NCBI GenBank assembly: GCA_937944485.1
Contig: CALDYU010000018.1
Location: forward strand, 1-64,000
Source of the DNA: an uncultured Flavobacteriaceae bacterium
GTDB lineage: Bacteria; Bacteroidota; Bacteroidia; Flavobacteriales; Flavobacteriaceae
DNA length: 64,000 nucleotides
Direction: 5' to 3'
The notes under the pieces are model-generated. The model had not been told where the DNA came from. It did not search any database and worked only from the letters and a program-made list of their open reading frames with translations. Each line of letters begins with the position of its first letter. Position 1 is the first letter of the stretch. Shown one piece after another: positions 1 to 8,712 of the stretch. The position numbers and the translations under genes were made by a program.

Positions 1-411
1 TTTAATTCAGAAAAGGATTCGGGTGATAAAACGTTTGTGATTCCTGATTGTTCAATTTCTTTTTTTTCGAATAAAATTGAACTAATGATTGTCATTACGG
101 ATAAAGAAAATATAATAAAATCGATAAGTACAGATTTTAATATGATTATGGATAAAGCTCTATTTGATGAAATTTCAAAAAAATACGGTGCTCCAAAAAA
201 TATGAATAAAATTAAAGAAATAAGCAGCGAACAGTCTGGTATATTGGAGTCGGATACTACTTTTAAATCTATTGGAGGTACTATGGAAGAATGTGAATTT
301 GACGAAAAGCCATTGTTTATTAAGTGGAGTAAAGCAAACTTTCAAATGATTTTCACATTAAATCACGAGGCGAACAAAACAGAGTTGACTATCAGAAAAC
401 TAACCGAATGA
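1..411 (+). CDS. Hypothetical protein, 5' end cut by window start
   Basis: The reading frame is open from base 1 to the stop at 411, so the gene almost certainly starts upstream of the window. A GTG at 37 is the first in-window alternative start, but the frame continues through it. About 136 residues are visible. They are rich in Lys, Ile and Glu, with no recognisable motif, signal peptide or membrane segment. The C-terminal part alternates short beta-like stretches (LFIKWSKANFQMIFTL). It converges on frr with only 26 bases between the stop codons and no clear terminator hairpin. I do not recognise the family. Confidence 0.6.
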   Translation, partial: FNSEKDSGDKTFVIPDCSISFFSNKIELMIVITDKENIIKSISTDFNMIMDKALFDEISKKYGAPKNMNKIKEISSEQSGILESDTTFKSIGGTMEECEFDEKPLFIKWSKANFQMIFTLNHEANKTELTIRKLTE

Positions 412-437
412 ACTTTTTAAATAAAAACGTTGAACGC

Positions 438-995
438 TTATACCTTCATAATCTCTACCTCTTTATTATCTAAGAAGGCATCAATTTTTTTGGTATAGCG
501 ATCTGTTAACTTTTGAACATCAGTCTCTGCGTTTTTCTTTAAATCATCAGAAGCATCATCAAGAACTCGAATCTCTTTATTAGCATCTTGTCGTGCTGTT
601 CTCACACTTACCTTTGCATCTTCGGCTTCGGCTTTGGCTTGTTTAACCAAATCACGTCTACGTTCTTCTGTAAGTGGGGGCACATTAATAATGACCATAT
701 CCCCATTATTCATAGGGTTAAAACCTAAATTGGCATTCATGATCGCTTTTTCAATTTCTTGTAGCATGGCTTTTTCCCAAGGTTGCACTGACAGCGTACG
801 AGCATCTGGCGTATTTACATTGGCAACTTGAGATAAAGGTGTTAAAGAGCCATAATAATCAACCTTTACATTCGATAACATTGAAGGATTCGCTTTTCCA
901 GCTCTTATTTTTACAAATTCTTTTTCAAGATGCGTAATAGCAGCATCCATACTTTCTTTTGCTGCATCGAGTATAAAATTTATTTCTTCATTCAT
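438..995 (-). CDS. frr: Ribosome recycling factor
   Basis: This 185-residue protein has the normal length of RRF, which works with EF-G to split the post-termination ribosome and release mRNA and tRNA. The N-terminus shows the family signature of a helix with KIRAGKANPSML followed by VDYYGSLTPLSQVANV. The C-terminal half is the long charged helical bundle, with EERRRDLVKQAK and NKEIRVLDDASDDLKK. It lies 59 bases downstream of pyrH on the same strand, the classic pyrH-frr pair. The start ATG (complement at 993-995) fits the family N-terminus. The call is secure. Confidence 0.97.
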   Translation of the reverse strand: MNEEINFILDAAKESMDAAITHLEKEFVKIRAGKANPSMLSNVKVDYYGSLTPLSQVANVNTPDARTLSVQPWEKAMLQEIEKAIMNANLGFNPMNNGDMVIINVPPLTEERRRDLVKQAKAEAEDAKVSVRTARQDANKEIRVLDDASDDLKKNAETDVQKLTDRYTKKIDAFLDNKEVEIMKV

Positions 996-1054
996 AATTC
1001 GAAATTATAATAACTATCCTATCAGTAATCATACCAAATCAAACTGTCGAAACA

Positions 1055-1762
1055 TTATACATTGACTACTGTTCCGATATTTTGTCCGTCAACAATTTTT
1101 AACAAATTTCCTTGCGTATTCATATCAAAAACTACAATGGGTAGTTCATTTTCTTGACTTAAGGTGAAAGCCGTAGTGTCCATTACTTTAAGTCCTTTTA
1201 AAAGAACATCAGCAAAAGAAATAGAATCAAATTTAGTGGCCGTTTTATCTTTTTCGGGGTCTGAGGTATATATGCCATCAACACGTGTGCCTTTTAGAAT
1301 AACATCAGCCTCTACTTCTATAGCTCTTAAAACGGCAGCAGAATCTGTAGTAAAATATGGATTACCAGTTCCGCCACCAAAAATCACTACGCGTCCTTTT
1401 TCTAAATGACGCATCGCACGTCTACGAATGAAGGGTTCGGCCACTTCATTAATTTCTATTGCAGTTTGAACTCTTGTTTGCACCTGAATATTTTCTAATG
1501 CGCTTTGCAGGGCAAGGGCATTGATTACTGTTGCAAGCATGCCCATATGATCTCCTTGAACACGATCCATTCCTGTTGCCGCACCAGCAAGCCCTCTAAA
1601 AATATTTCCACCTCCAATGACAATGGCTACCTGAATTCCTTTTTCTACTACTTCTTTAATTTCTTCAGCATATTCCGCAATTCTCTTAGGGTCAATTCCA
1701 TATTGTTTTTCACCCATCAGTGCCTCTCCGCTAAGCTTTAAAAGAATTCTTTTGTATTGCAT
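1055..1762 (-). CDS. pyrH: UMP kinase
   Basis: The 235-residue product matches bacterial UMP kinase, a hexameric amino-acid-kinase-fold enzyme that phosphorylates UMP to UDP for pyrimidine nucleotide synthesis. Visible motifs are the N-terminal [14 protein letters not shown] phosphate loop, [11 protein letters not shown] (uridylate site), [20 protein letters not shown] (nucleotide-binding segment) and [15 protein letters not shown]. It follows tsf on the same strand after a 168-base gap containing a strong terminator. It probably also has its own promoter; a TATTTTTG-like element lies just upstream. It is followed by frr. Confidence 0.97.
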   Translation of the reverse strand: MQYKRILLKLSGEALMGEKQYGIDPKRIAEYAEEIKEVVEKGIQVAIVIGGGNIFRGLAGAATGMDRVQGDHMGMLATVINALALQSALENIQVQTRVQTAIEINEVAEPFIRRRAMRHLEKGRVVIFGGGTGNPYFTTDSAAVLRAIEVEADVILKGTRVDGIYTSDPEKDKTATKFDSISFADVLLKGLKVMDTTAFTLSQENELPIVVFDMNTQGNLLKIVDGQNIGTVVNV

Positions 1763-1781
1763 TTTTTCAGTTTGTTTCGCA

Positions 1782-1789
1782 CAAAAATA
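1782..1789 (-). promoter_or_regulatory. Candidate -7 element for pyrH-frr
   Basis: On the minus strand this reads TATTTTTG, matching the Bacteroidota -7 consensus TAnnTTTG, 19 bases before the pyrH start. No clear TTG is found at the usual upstream distance, so the call is tentative. A separate promoter would make sense because a strong terminator separates tsf from pyrH. Confidence 0.35.
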
Positions 1790-1876
1790 ATCAAAAAAAT
1801 TATGGAGTGCTCGCTATAAAGTTATCCTTACGTATTATACGGGTTGAATGCTCGCTGTTATAGTTTCAAAATGCAA

Positions 1877-1907
1877 AAAGCGACCTCACATAATGTGAGG
1901 TCGCTTT
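1877..1907 (-). terminator. Intrinsic terminator after tsf
   Basis: A 14-bp perfect stem (AAAGCGACCTCACA paired with TGTGAGGTCGCTTT) encloses a 3-base loop and is followed on the minus strand by a short T-run (CTTTTTGCAT). It begins 23 bases past the tsf stop and separates the ribosomal rplM-rpsI-rpsB-tsf unit from pyrH-frr. Confidence 0.85.
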
Positions 1908-1930
1908 AGTTGAGTTAGCTTTAATTCTTA

Positions 1931-2896
1931 TTAACCTACTGTTGCACGTTTAAAATCAGTAACGGAAACGTCACCATGAGATTCAACATATTTCGCAACA
2001 TTGATTTTTTCATCTTTGATGAAATTCTGATCTAATAAACACTGCTCTTGATCTAAAGTAGTATTGTCAGAAATAAATCTTTCCATTTTACCAGGTAGAA
2101 TTTTATCCCAAATTTGTTCTGGTTTACCTTCTGCTTTCAATTGTGCTTTTGCATCTTCTTCCGCTTTCGCTATAACTTCGTCTGTTAATTGAGCCCTTGA
2201 AATGTATTGAGGCACATTCTTAAGTGTTTTTCCTAAACGACCTAATTCTTCATTATCTTTTTCAATAACAGCTATTCTAGCTTCAGTTTCTGCTGCTACA
2301 AAGGCAGGATCAAAATCTTTGTAAGACAAGGTTGTTGCACCCATTGATGCTATCTGCATTGAAAGATCTTTTCCTAATACCTCCGCAGTCGCTACTTTTG
2401 AAGATAAACCTACTAAGGCAGCAATCTTGTTAATGTGCACATAACTACCAACATAAGGAGCTTCAAGTTTTTCGAAAGCCGTAATGTCTAACTTTTCACC
2501 AATAACACCAGTTTGTTCAATTAATTTATCGGCTACTGTTATTCCTCCAAAATCAGCTGCTAAAAAGGCTTCCTTTGAATTATGGTTTAACGCGATTTCA
2601 GCGAGTTCATTGGCTAAAGCCACAAACTTTTCATTTTTACCAACAAAATCAGTTTCGCAACCTAATACAATTGCGACACCAGCTGTCTGATCTGCATTTA
2701 CTTTAGCAATTGCAGCACCCTCTGAAGATTCTCTATCAGCTCTTTTAGCGGCTACTTTTTGACCTTTTTTACGCAGTACTTCAATGGCTTTATCAAAATC
2801 TCCTTCGGCTTCTACCAAAGCATTTTTACAATCCATCATCCCAGCACCCGTCGCTTTTCTTAATTTATTTACTTCTGCGGCTGTAATTTTTGCCAT
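1931..2896 (-). CDS. tsf: Translation elongation factor Ts
   Basis: This 321-residue protein is EF-Ts, the guanine nucleotide exchange factor that recycles EF-Tu. The N-terminal UBA-like module is clear (AAEVNKLRKATGAGMMDCKNAL, about residues 5-26), followed by the family motif TDFVGKNEKF in the first core subdomain. The second core subdomain contains PQYISRAQLTDEVI, and the tail ends in KFISDNTTLDQEQCLLDQ-like family sequence and a final VTDFKRATVG. The length is normal for a two-subdomain bacterial EF-Ts with coiled-coil. It lies 90 bases downstream of rpsB with no intervening terminator, and a strong terminator follows it. Confidence 0.97.
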   Translation of the reverse strand: MAKITAAEVNKLRKATGAGMMDCKNALVEAEGDFDKAIEVLRKKGQKVAAKRADRESSEGAAIAKVNADQTAGVAIVLGCETDFVGKNEKFVALANELAEIALNHNSKEAFLAADFGGITVADKLIEQTGVIGEKLDITAFEKLEAPYVGSYVHINKIAALVGLSSKVATAEVLGKDLSMQIASMGATTLSYKDFDPAFVAAETEARIAVIEKDNEELGRLGKTLKNVPQYISRAQLTDEVIAKAEEDAKAQLKAEGKPEQIWDKILPGKMERFISDNTTLDQEQCLLDQNFIKDEKINVAKYVESHGDVSVTDFKRATVG

Positions 2897-2986
2897 AATA
2901 ATAATTTCTTTAATTTATTTCTCATCAAAATGAGAAACTACTAATTTGACTATATGTTATAAAATAGTGTGATTCTAGTGTCGCTG

Positions 2987-4171
2987 CTATTCAACGCCAC
3001 CTTTTACACTGTCTTGCCATTCCTTTAAAGCATCCCATTTACCATCAGCCGCCATTTTAGCTTGTTTTGGCCATGAGGTGGGATCAAGATGTGCCATTCT
3101 CGAACTAGCTTCAGTCAAAATTTCTTTCATTTTATCGGCCTTCGCTTTTGCAACTTTTGCAAAAGTATCTAAACCAGCATTTGATAACGCCTCAGCGGCC
3201 TTAGGACCAACACCTTCAATTTTAGTTAGGTCGTCATCACCTTTAGTACTTTTTGACTTTGCCGGAGCTTTTTTAGGTGCGGCTTCTTTTTTAGCCGGCT
3301 TTTTTTCCTTTTTAGCCTCAACTTTAACCTCTTCTTTTACAGGAGCAGGAGCTTCAGTCTTTACTTCTTTTTTGGCAGTATCTTTTTCTTCGGAAGCAGC
3401 TTCTTCCTTGGCTGCTACTTTAGGAGCTTCTTCTGCTTCTGCTTTCGTTTCTTGCTTCCCCTCATTACCAGCTTGCTTTTCTGATTTACGTTCAGTTAAA
3501 CCTTCAGCTATGGCATTGGTGACCTCAGTCATTATAATATTGATCGATTTTGAAGCATCGTCATTTGACGGGATTAAATAATCTACGTCACGTGGATCAG
3601 AATTTGTATCTACCATTGCGAAGATCGGAATATTCAATTTTTGAGCTTCCTTTACTGCAATATGCTCACGCATTGTGTCTACTACGAATAAAGCGCCTGG
3701 TAAGCGTGTCATTTCAGAGATTGAACCTAAGTTTTTTTCTAATTTTTGACGTAAACGATCAACTTGTAAACGCTCTTTTTTCGATAATGTTAAGAAAGTA
3801 CCGTCTTTTTTCATTCGATCAATCATGGCCATTTTTTTAACCGCCTTACGAATGGTTACGAAATTGGTTAACATTCCGCCAGGCCATCTTTCGGTAATAT
3901 ATGGCATGTTGACGTTAGCCACTTTTTCAGCAACAATGTCTTTTGCTTGTTTTTTAGTAGCTACAAAAAGTATTTTTCTACCTGATGCTGCGATTTTTTT
4001 TAGGGCTTCGTTAGCCTCATCTAATTTTGCAACCGTTTTGTACAAATTGATAACGTGAATTCCGTTACGCTCCATGTAGATATAGGGCGCCATGTTGGGA
4101 TTCCACTTTCTGGTGAGGTGTCCAAAATGCACACCTGCTTCTAATAAATCTTTTACTTCGACTTTCGCCAT
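2987..4171 (-). CDS. rpsB: 30S ribosomal protein S2 with C-terminal HhH extension
   Basis: Residues 1 to about 232 are a complete S2, the 30S protein near the mRNA exit side of the small subunit: AGVHFGHLTRKWNP, ITERWPGGMLTNF and ALFVVDTMREHIAVKEA are all present. Ordinary S2 is about 230-260 residues, but this protein is 394. Residues 233-310 form a Lys/Ala/Glu/Pro-rich low-complexity linker. Residues 312-392 form a compact helix-hairpin-helix-like module (DDLTKIEGVGPKAAEALSNA, then a conserved SWPKQAK). The same module type ends ActC at 33233-33433. The frame is uninterrupted and base use in the linker does not stand out, so this looks like a real extension and not a frameshift. The tail's function is unknown. 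Confidence 0.95.
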   Translation of the reverse strand: MAKVEVKDLLEAGVHFGHLTRKWNPNMAPYIYMERNGIHVINLYKTVAKLDEANEALKKIAASGRKILFVATKKQAKDIVAEKVANVNMPYITERWPGGMLTNFVTIRKAVKKMAMIDRMKKDGTFLTLSKKERLQVDRLRQKLEKNLGSISEMTRLPGALFVVDTMREHIAVKEAQKLNIPIFAMVDTNSDPRDVDYLIPSNDDASKSINIIMTEVTNAIAEGLTERKSEKQAGNEGKQETKAEAEEAPKVAAKEEAASEEKDTAKKEVKTEAPAPVKEEVKVEAKKEKKPAKKEAAPKKAPAKSKSTKGDDDLTKIEGVGPKAAEALSNAGLDTFAKVAKAKADKMKEILTEASSRMAHLDPTSWPKQAKMAADGKWDALKEWQDSVKGGVE

Positions 4172-4398
4172 TTTAAATTTAGTTTACGTTCTTTTGAATT
4201 AGCAATGATTGAGTGGTAATCGTCTTTACACGATAGCCTCTACCATTTAGATGCTAAACTAATTACCTCTTGCCTCTTAGAAAGAGTTGAAGGATTTTTT
4301 TAAGTGCTTTCTGAAATTCAGAAAACTTTCAATGAACTTTAGTTAGTAAATATAAATAAGGGGTACGCTTAAAAAAGACGCACCCATTAAATTTTGTA
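4172..4398 (-). other. Leader/intergenic region before rpsB
   Basis: This is 227 gene-free bases inside an otherwise tight ribosomal operon. They contain a 17-base palindrome (TTTCTGAA-A-TTCAGAAA at 4308-4324) and a weak hairpin next to the rpsI stop. No TAnnTTTG promoter element is visible on the minus strand. A 5' untranslated leader controlling S2-EF-Ts synthesis is plausible, as in other bacteria, but the sequence does not match a leader family I can name. Confidence 0.35.
4361..4385 (-). terminator. Weak hairpin after rpsI, possible partial terminator
   Basis: On the minus strand GGGTGCG can pair with CGTACCC (7 bp including one G-U) around a T-rich loop. It is followed by CTTATTTATATTT, not a pure T-run. 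It lies just after the rpsI stop and could give partial termination or serve as a processing site between rpsI and rpsB. Confidence 0.35.
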
Positions 4399-4785
4399 TT
4401 ATCGTTTAGAGAACTGGAATTTCTTACGAGCTTTCTTCTGACCGAACTTTTTACGTTCTACCATACGAGGATCTCTTGTCAATAAACCTTCTGGCTTCAA
4501 TGTCAATCTATTCTCAGCATCAATCTCACACATTGCTCTTGACAATGCCAAGCGAATTGCCTCAGCTTGACCAGTTATTCCACCACCATATACATTAACT
4601 TTAACATCGTAATTACCTACAGTGTCAGTCAAAGTAAAAGGCTGATTGACTTTATATTGTAAGGTAGCTGTTGTAAAATAATCTTTTAAATCTTTTGAAT
4701 TGATTGTTATTTTACCCTTTCCATCAGAAAGGTATACACGTGCAACAGCAGTTTTTCTTCTTCCTATTTTGTGAATTGTATCCAT
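4399..4785 (-). CDS. rpsI: 30S ribosomal protein S9
   Basis: The 128-residue protein has the hallmark S9 features: HKIGRRKTAVARVYLSDGKG at the start, GGGITGQAEAIRLALSRA in the middle and a basic C-terminal tail ending FQFSKR, which reaches the P-site tRNA anticodon in the decoding centre. The start codon shares one base with the rplM stop (TAATG), giving tight translational coupling in the universal rplM-rpsI pair. The length is normal. Confidence 0.98.
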   Translation of the reverse strand: MDTIHKIGRRKTAVARVYLSDGKGKITINSKDLKDYFTTATLQYKVNQPFTLTDTVGNYDVKVNVYGGGITGQAEAIRLALSRAMCEIDAENRLTLKPEGLLTRDPRMVERKKFGQKKARKKFQFSKR

Positions 4786-5240
4786 TATTTGAAATCGTTA
4801 ATGTTAAAGGCAGTTGGTTTTTGAGCAGCTTGATCGTGGTCAGGACCAACATAAACTTTTAAGTTTCTAAAAAGGTCTGCACCCAATCTATTTTTAGGAA
4901 GCATTCCTTTCACCGCTTTTTCAACAATACGACCTGGATTTTTATCCAATAATTCTTTGGCCGTAGTATATCGTTGCCCACCAGGGTAACCAGTGTAACG
5001 AGAATACGATTTATCATCCCACTTATTGCCAGAAAGTGTTATTTTCTCAGCATTAATTACAACAATATTGTCACCACAATCAACATGCGGCGTGTAATTT
5101 GGTTTGTGCTTTCCTCTTAGTAGTTTGGCTACTTTAGAAGCGAGACGACCTAGTGTTTGACCTTCTGCATCTACTAATAACCATTGCTTATCAACAGTTT
5201 TTCTATTAGCCGAAACAGTTTTGTAACTTAATGTATCCAC
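4785..5240 (-). CDS. rplM: 50S ribosomal protein L13 (GTG start)
   Basis: L13 binds 23S rRNA early in 50S assembly. I place the start at the GTG at 5240, giving 151 residues beginning MDTLSYKTVSANRKTVDKQW, which matches the usual length and N-terminus in Bacteroidota. The frame stays open upstream to a TTG at 5273, but that would add 11 unconserved residues and start closer to the promoter. Core motifs are VDAEGQTLGRLASKVAKLLR, HVDCGDNIVVINAEKI and KGMLPKNRLG. It is the first gene of the minus-strand ribosomal operon and overlaps rpsI by one base. Confidence 0.95.
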   Translation of the reverse strand: MDTLSYKTVSANRKTVDKQWLLVDAEGQTLGRLASKVAKLLRGKHKPNYTPHVDCGDNIVVINAEKITLSGNKWDDKSYSRYTGYPGGQRYTTAKELLDKNPGRIVEKAVKGMLPKNRLGADLFRNLKVYVGPDHDQAAQKPTAFNINDFK

Positions 5241-5290
5241 TACAACTTTATTTAAACGATTAAAATACTTCAATCCCTATAAACGGGGTG

Positions 5291-5320
5291 CAAATGTACA
5301 ACTATTAAGTTGATTTGCAA
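5291..5320 (-). promoter_or_regulatory. Promoter of the rplM-rpsI-rpsB-tsf operon
   Basis: On the minus strand there is TTG (5318-5320), a 19-base spacer and TACATTTG (5291-5298), an excellent fit to the Bacteroidota housekeeping promoter TTG-N19-TAnnTTTG. The -7 element ends 50 bases before the chosen rplM GTG. Confidence 0.75.
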
Positions 5321-5453
5321 ATGCAGTTTTAAATATTTCACGTTTTTTTTAAAGCGATTAAAAGGGGGGGTAAAGAACAGTTCCGTTTTCACAATTGACC
5401 TGCTTTAGCTGTTAAAAAAAAATTAAAAAGAGAGTGGATCGTTTTTCACAACT

Positions 5454-5461
5454 TACTTTTG
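5454..5461 (+). promoter_or_regulatory. Candidate -7 element for the DUF5916 gene
   Basis: TACTTTTG matches TAnnTTTG and lies 30 bases before the ATG at 5492. A possible upstream TTG start at 5459 falls inside this element, which supports the downstream ATG as the real start. No convincing TTG -33 box is seen. Confidence 0.5.
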
Positions 5462-5491
5462 AATCACAATTCAATTAGCTTATTTATTTTT

Positions 5492-8122
5492 ATGCGGTTA
5501 TTTCTAAGTATAGCTTTCTTTTTTGCTACTGTAGGCTCTTTAAAAGCACAAGATTCATTGCAGGTTGTTACGAAACGAGTCTATATCACTTCTCAGATTT
5601 CAAAACATACGAGTCCTAAAATCGATGGTATTCTTGACGATAAAGCTTGGAGCGAGGTTGAATGGAATAGCGACTTTATTGAATGGCTGCCAAATGAAAA
5701 CACGCAACCTGAGTTACAAACTAAATTCAAAATTACTTACGATCAGAAATTTTTGTACGTAGCCTATCGTTGTTTTGATAGCGAACCTAACAAAATTGAG
5801 AAGAGGCTTTCTCGGCGCGACGGTTTTGCTGGTGATCGAATAACGGTAATACTTGATAGTTATCACGATAAGCGAACGGCTTTTTCTTTTACTGTTACCG
5901 CAGCTGGGGTTAAAGGAGACGAATTTGTATCACAAAACGGGGAAAATTGGGATGAAAGTTGGAACCCCATTTGGTATGCAGCTTCTCAAATAGATAATGA
6001 AGGTTGGACGGCCGAGGCTAAAATACCATTTAGTCAATTGAAATTTGGTAAAGCCCAAGAACAAGTATGGGGTTTGCAGGTTTCTCGATTGAATTTTAGA
6101 GAAGATGAGCGCTCGGTTTGGCAGCGTATTCCGCAAGATGCGCCTGGGGTGATTAGCGAATTTGGAGAACTTAGGGGCTTGATAAATATTGAACCTCAGA
6201 AACAATTAGAAATTCAACCCTTTGTGGTGACCCAATACGACACTTATCCTAAGGAAAATGGGAATCCTTTTCGTGACGGAAATGATTTTGCCCTTAATGG
6301 TGGAATTGATGCGAAGATCGGAATTACCAATGACCTTACCCTTGATCTTACGGTCAATCCTGATTTCGGACAGGTAGAAGCTGACCCTGGGGCGATAGCT
6401 TTAGACGGATTTCAAATATTCTTTAGAGAACAGCGTCCCTTTTTCGTAGAAAACAAAAATATTTTTGATTACGAATTTGCAGACAGAAACGATAATGTTT
6501 TTTATAGCCGACGTATTGGGCGAAGTCCTCAAGGCTCTGTTAGTAATGAAAATGTAGCTTTTGTAGATCGGCCCAATAATTCAACCATTTTAGGAGCTGC
6601 TAAATTTTCTGGTAAAACAAAGAGCGGCTGGTCTTTAGGTCTTTTAGAAAGTGTTACTGGCAATATGTTTGCCGAAATAGAAGCTCCGGACGGAACTCGA
6701 AGAAAAGAGTTGGTAGAACCTTTGACCAATTATTTAGTGGGAAGAGTGCAAAAAGATTTTAATGAACGAAATTCTTTTATTGGAGGAATATTTACGGCAA
6801 CCAATAGAAAGTTACCTTCTACCTTGAATTTTTTACATCAGGCTGCTTATTCCGCGGGAATCGATTTTAAACATAATTGGAAAGAACGAAACTATTATGT
6901 GCAAGGAAACATTGTTGGTAGTCTTGTAAAAGGAGATGCCGAAGCGATTACTAGAACCCAACAAAGTCTTACCCACTTGTTCCAAAGAGTAGATGCTGAT
7001 CATGTTACGGTTGACCCAACAAGAACATCCTTAATAGGTACTGGAGGGAAATTTGAGGCTGGCAAAGCTGGTGGCGGCAATTGGCGCTATAATGGTGGTC
7101 TTATGTGGCGATCACCTGAATTAGAGTTAAATGATGTTGGCTTTTTGAGGCAAGCCGATGCCATTAAACAATATGCCGAAATACAACGCCTGTTTTTAAA
7201 ACCCACTGAATTATATAGAAGGGCTCAAATAGGTTTAGAGCAGTTCTCAACTTTTGATTTCGAAGGCAATTACAACCGCATTCAGTATGATTTGAGGGGA
7301 TTTATAAATTTCAAGAATAATTGGAGCATCGAATCGGGATTGTCACATAAGCCTAGAATATTTTCTAATACGGTATTAAGAGGTGGGCCTCGTTGGCGAT
7401 GGTCAAATGAGAATTTTGGATTTTTAGTAGTTCAGACTGATACGCGCAAAAAATTTAATGTACTAATGGGTTTTGTTCATAGTCAAGCGCAGCAGAATAA
7501 TTTTTCTTTTACTAATTATTTCTTAACCTTTAATTACCAGCCTTTTGATGCATTTAGCGTTTCTGTGTCCCCTGAATTTGAACGCAACCCGAATAAAACA
7601 CAATATGTAACGGAAACTAATTTTAACGGAGTACCAAGATATATTACAGCGAATATTGATCAAACCACTTTAAGCACATCGGTACGCTTTAATTATAGTT
7701 TAAACCCTAACCTATCGATTCAGTTTTATGGCCAGCCTTTTGTTGCAAAAGGAGTTTATAGCGATTTTAATTATGTCAATAATCCGCTTGCTAAAGACTT
7801 AAACGAACGTGTTAGTTTATTTACTTCTGATCAAATTTCAGTTCCAAATAATTCAGAGGCGTATCTTGTTGATGAAAATATAGACGGAACTACTGATTAT
7901 GAGATTGACAACCCCGATTTTGCTTTTGTGCAGTTTCGATCGAATCTTGTGTTGCGATGGGAGTATATTCCTGGTTCTGAAATTTTTCTGGTTTGGTCAC
8001 AAGGCGTTAACGGTTTTGGTGACCCCCAAGAGTCTTTAGGTAGTAATTTAGATGGGCAAATATTAAATCAAAAATTAGATAATACCTTTTTGTTAAAAGC
8101 GACCTATAGATTTGTGCGCTAG
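5492..8122 (+). CDS. Secreted/outer-membrane DUF5916 protein with CBM9-like N-terminal domain
   Basis: The 876-residue protein starts with a clear signal peptide (MRLFLSIAFFFATVGSLKAQ). Residues of roughly 40-210 resemble the carbohydrate-binding-9-like beta sandwich seen at the head of these proteins (PKIDGILDDKAWSEVEW, LYVAYRCFDSEP, WTAEAKIPFSQLKFG). The rest is the DUF5916 region: TNDLTLDLTVNPDFGQVEAD, FFREQRPFFVENKNIF, then many alternating hydrophobic beta strands with aromatic ends, finishing in a terminal Phe-Val-Arg strand typical of an outer-membrane barrel. The substrate is not known for the family. It stands alone, divergent from rplM, with its own promoter. The ATG at 5492 is preferred over a TTG at 5459. 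Confidence 0.88.
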   Translation: MRLFLSIAFFFATVGSLKAQDSLQVVTKRVYITSQISKHTSPKIDGILDDKAWSEVEWNSDFIEWLPNENTQPELQTKFKITYDQKFLYVAYRCFDSEPNKIEKRLSRRDGFAGDRITVILDSYHDKRTAFSFTVTAAGVKGDEFVSQNGENWDESWNPIWYAASQIDNEGWTAEAKIPFSQLKFGKAQEQVWGLQVSRLNFREDERSVWQRIPQDAPGVISEFGELRGLINIEPQKQLEIQPFVVTQYDTYPKENGNPFRDGNDFALNGGIDAKIGITNDLTLDLTVNPDFGQVEADPGAIALDGFQIFFREQRPFFVENKNIFDYEFADRNDNVFYSRRIGRSPQGSVSNENVAFVDRPNNSTILGAAKFSGKTKSGWSLGLLESVTGNMFAEIEAPDGTRRKELVEPLTNYLVGRVQKDFNERNSFIGGIFTATNRKLPSTLNFLHQAAYSAGIDFKHNWKERNYYVQGNIVGSLVKGDAEAITRTQQSLTHLFQRVDADHVTVDPTRTSLIGTGGKFEAGKAGGGNWRYNGGLMWRSPELELNDVGFLRQADAIKQYAEIQRLFLKPTELYRRAQIGLEQFSTFDFEGNYNRIQYDLRGFINFKNNWSIESGLSHKPRIFSNTVLRGGPRWRWSNENFGFLVVQTDTRKKFNVLMGFVHSQAQQNNFSFTNYFLTFNYQPFDAFSVSVSPEFERNPNKTQYVTETNFNGVPRYITANIDQTTLSTSVRFNYSLNPNLSIQFYGQPFVAKGVYSDFNYVNNPLAKDLNERVSLFTSDQISVPNNSEAYLVDENIDGTTDYEIDNPDFAFVQFRSNLVLRWEYIPGSEIFLVWSQGVNGFGDPQESLGSNLDGQILNQKLDNTFLLKATYRFVR

Positions 8123-8196
8123 TTAAAAGTAATTTTTGTTAAAATATTCACTAAGTTTTTGCGTTCAATGGTAGCATATTTTAACCATTAAGTCCC

Positions 8197-8697
8197 ATGA
8201 AACGTAATTTAATAGCTTGTTTTTTAATATCCGCGTTGTTATTTTCTTGTTCAACAGATCAAGAAAACAATACGGAAGATACATCAGAAACCAATGCAAT
8301 TATTGGCTCTTGGAGAGCTGTAGAATTTAAAGCCGCTGAAGGTAGTGGCTCAAATGTAAACCTGGGAGCAGATATTCTTCAAAATTTAACTAATGAAGGT
8401 TGTTACATTTTAACTTTCAACTTTAATGAAGACTTGACTCTTGTTGCTGAAAACGCCGTGAATTATTTAGAAATTAATGCGACACCTACAGGGTTGGAAG
8501 TTCCTTGCCCTACACAAAAAGATACAGATCAAGGAACCTATACTTACGACGGATCTATATTGACTATTGTTGATTCGAACTCTGAAACGGTTATGGTAAA
8601 TGTTATGGTTGAAGGAAGTATAATGAGCGCCAATGCTAGCGAGCTAGACATTCCCAATTTTGACGGAGAAGGATCATTGATTTTTGAAAAATTTTAG
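8197..8697 (+). CDS. Lipocalin-like lipoprotein
   Basis: The 166-residue product has a lipoprotein signal (ALLFSC, Cys at about residue 18) followed by an acidic, Asn/Glu/Thr-rich linker. The body resembles the small lipocalin-like domain common in Bacteroidota: IIGSWRAVEFKAAE at the first strand, then ILTFNFNEDLTLVAE, GTYTYDGSILTIVD and a C-terminal strand ending LIFEKF. It shares this plan, including a Cys before the TF strand and a Cys before the central Gln-Gly-Thr strand, with the lipoprotein at 9455. The ligand is unknown. The acidic residues after the lipid-bearing Cys could favour surface exposure. A strong bidirectional terminator follows. Confidence 0.75.
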   Translation: MKRNLIACFLISALLFSCSTDQENNTEDTSETNAIIGSWRAVEFKAAEGSGSNVNLGADILQNLTNEGCYILTFNFNEDLTLVAENAVNYLEINATPTGLEVPCPTQKDTDQGTYTYDGSILTIVDSNSETVMVNVMVEGSIMSANASELDIPNFDGEGSLIFEKF

Positions 8698-8712
8698 GAA
8701 GCTTAACATAAT

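Noticed and set aside
3078-3581. 167-codon plus-strand open frame opposite the rpsB tail
   Set aside because: It is the antisense shadow of the Lys/Ala/Glu-rich S2 linker, whose codons read on the other strand as Phe/Ser/Ala/Leu without stops. It has no homology and no promoter.
5241-5273. Upstream TTG start for rplM
   Set aside because: It would add 11 unconserved residues; the GTG at 5240 gives the family length of 151 and the conserved MDTLSYKT start.
5459-5491. Upstream TTG start for the DUF5916 gene
   Set aside because: The TTG is inside the TACTTTTG promoter element, and the ATG at 5492 gives a clean signal peptide.
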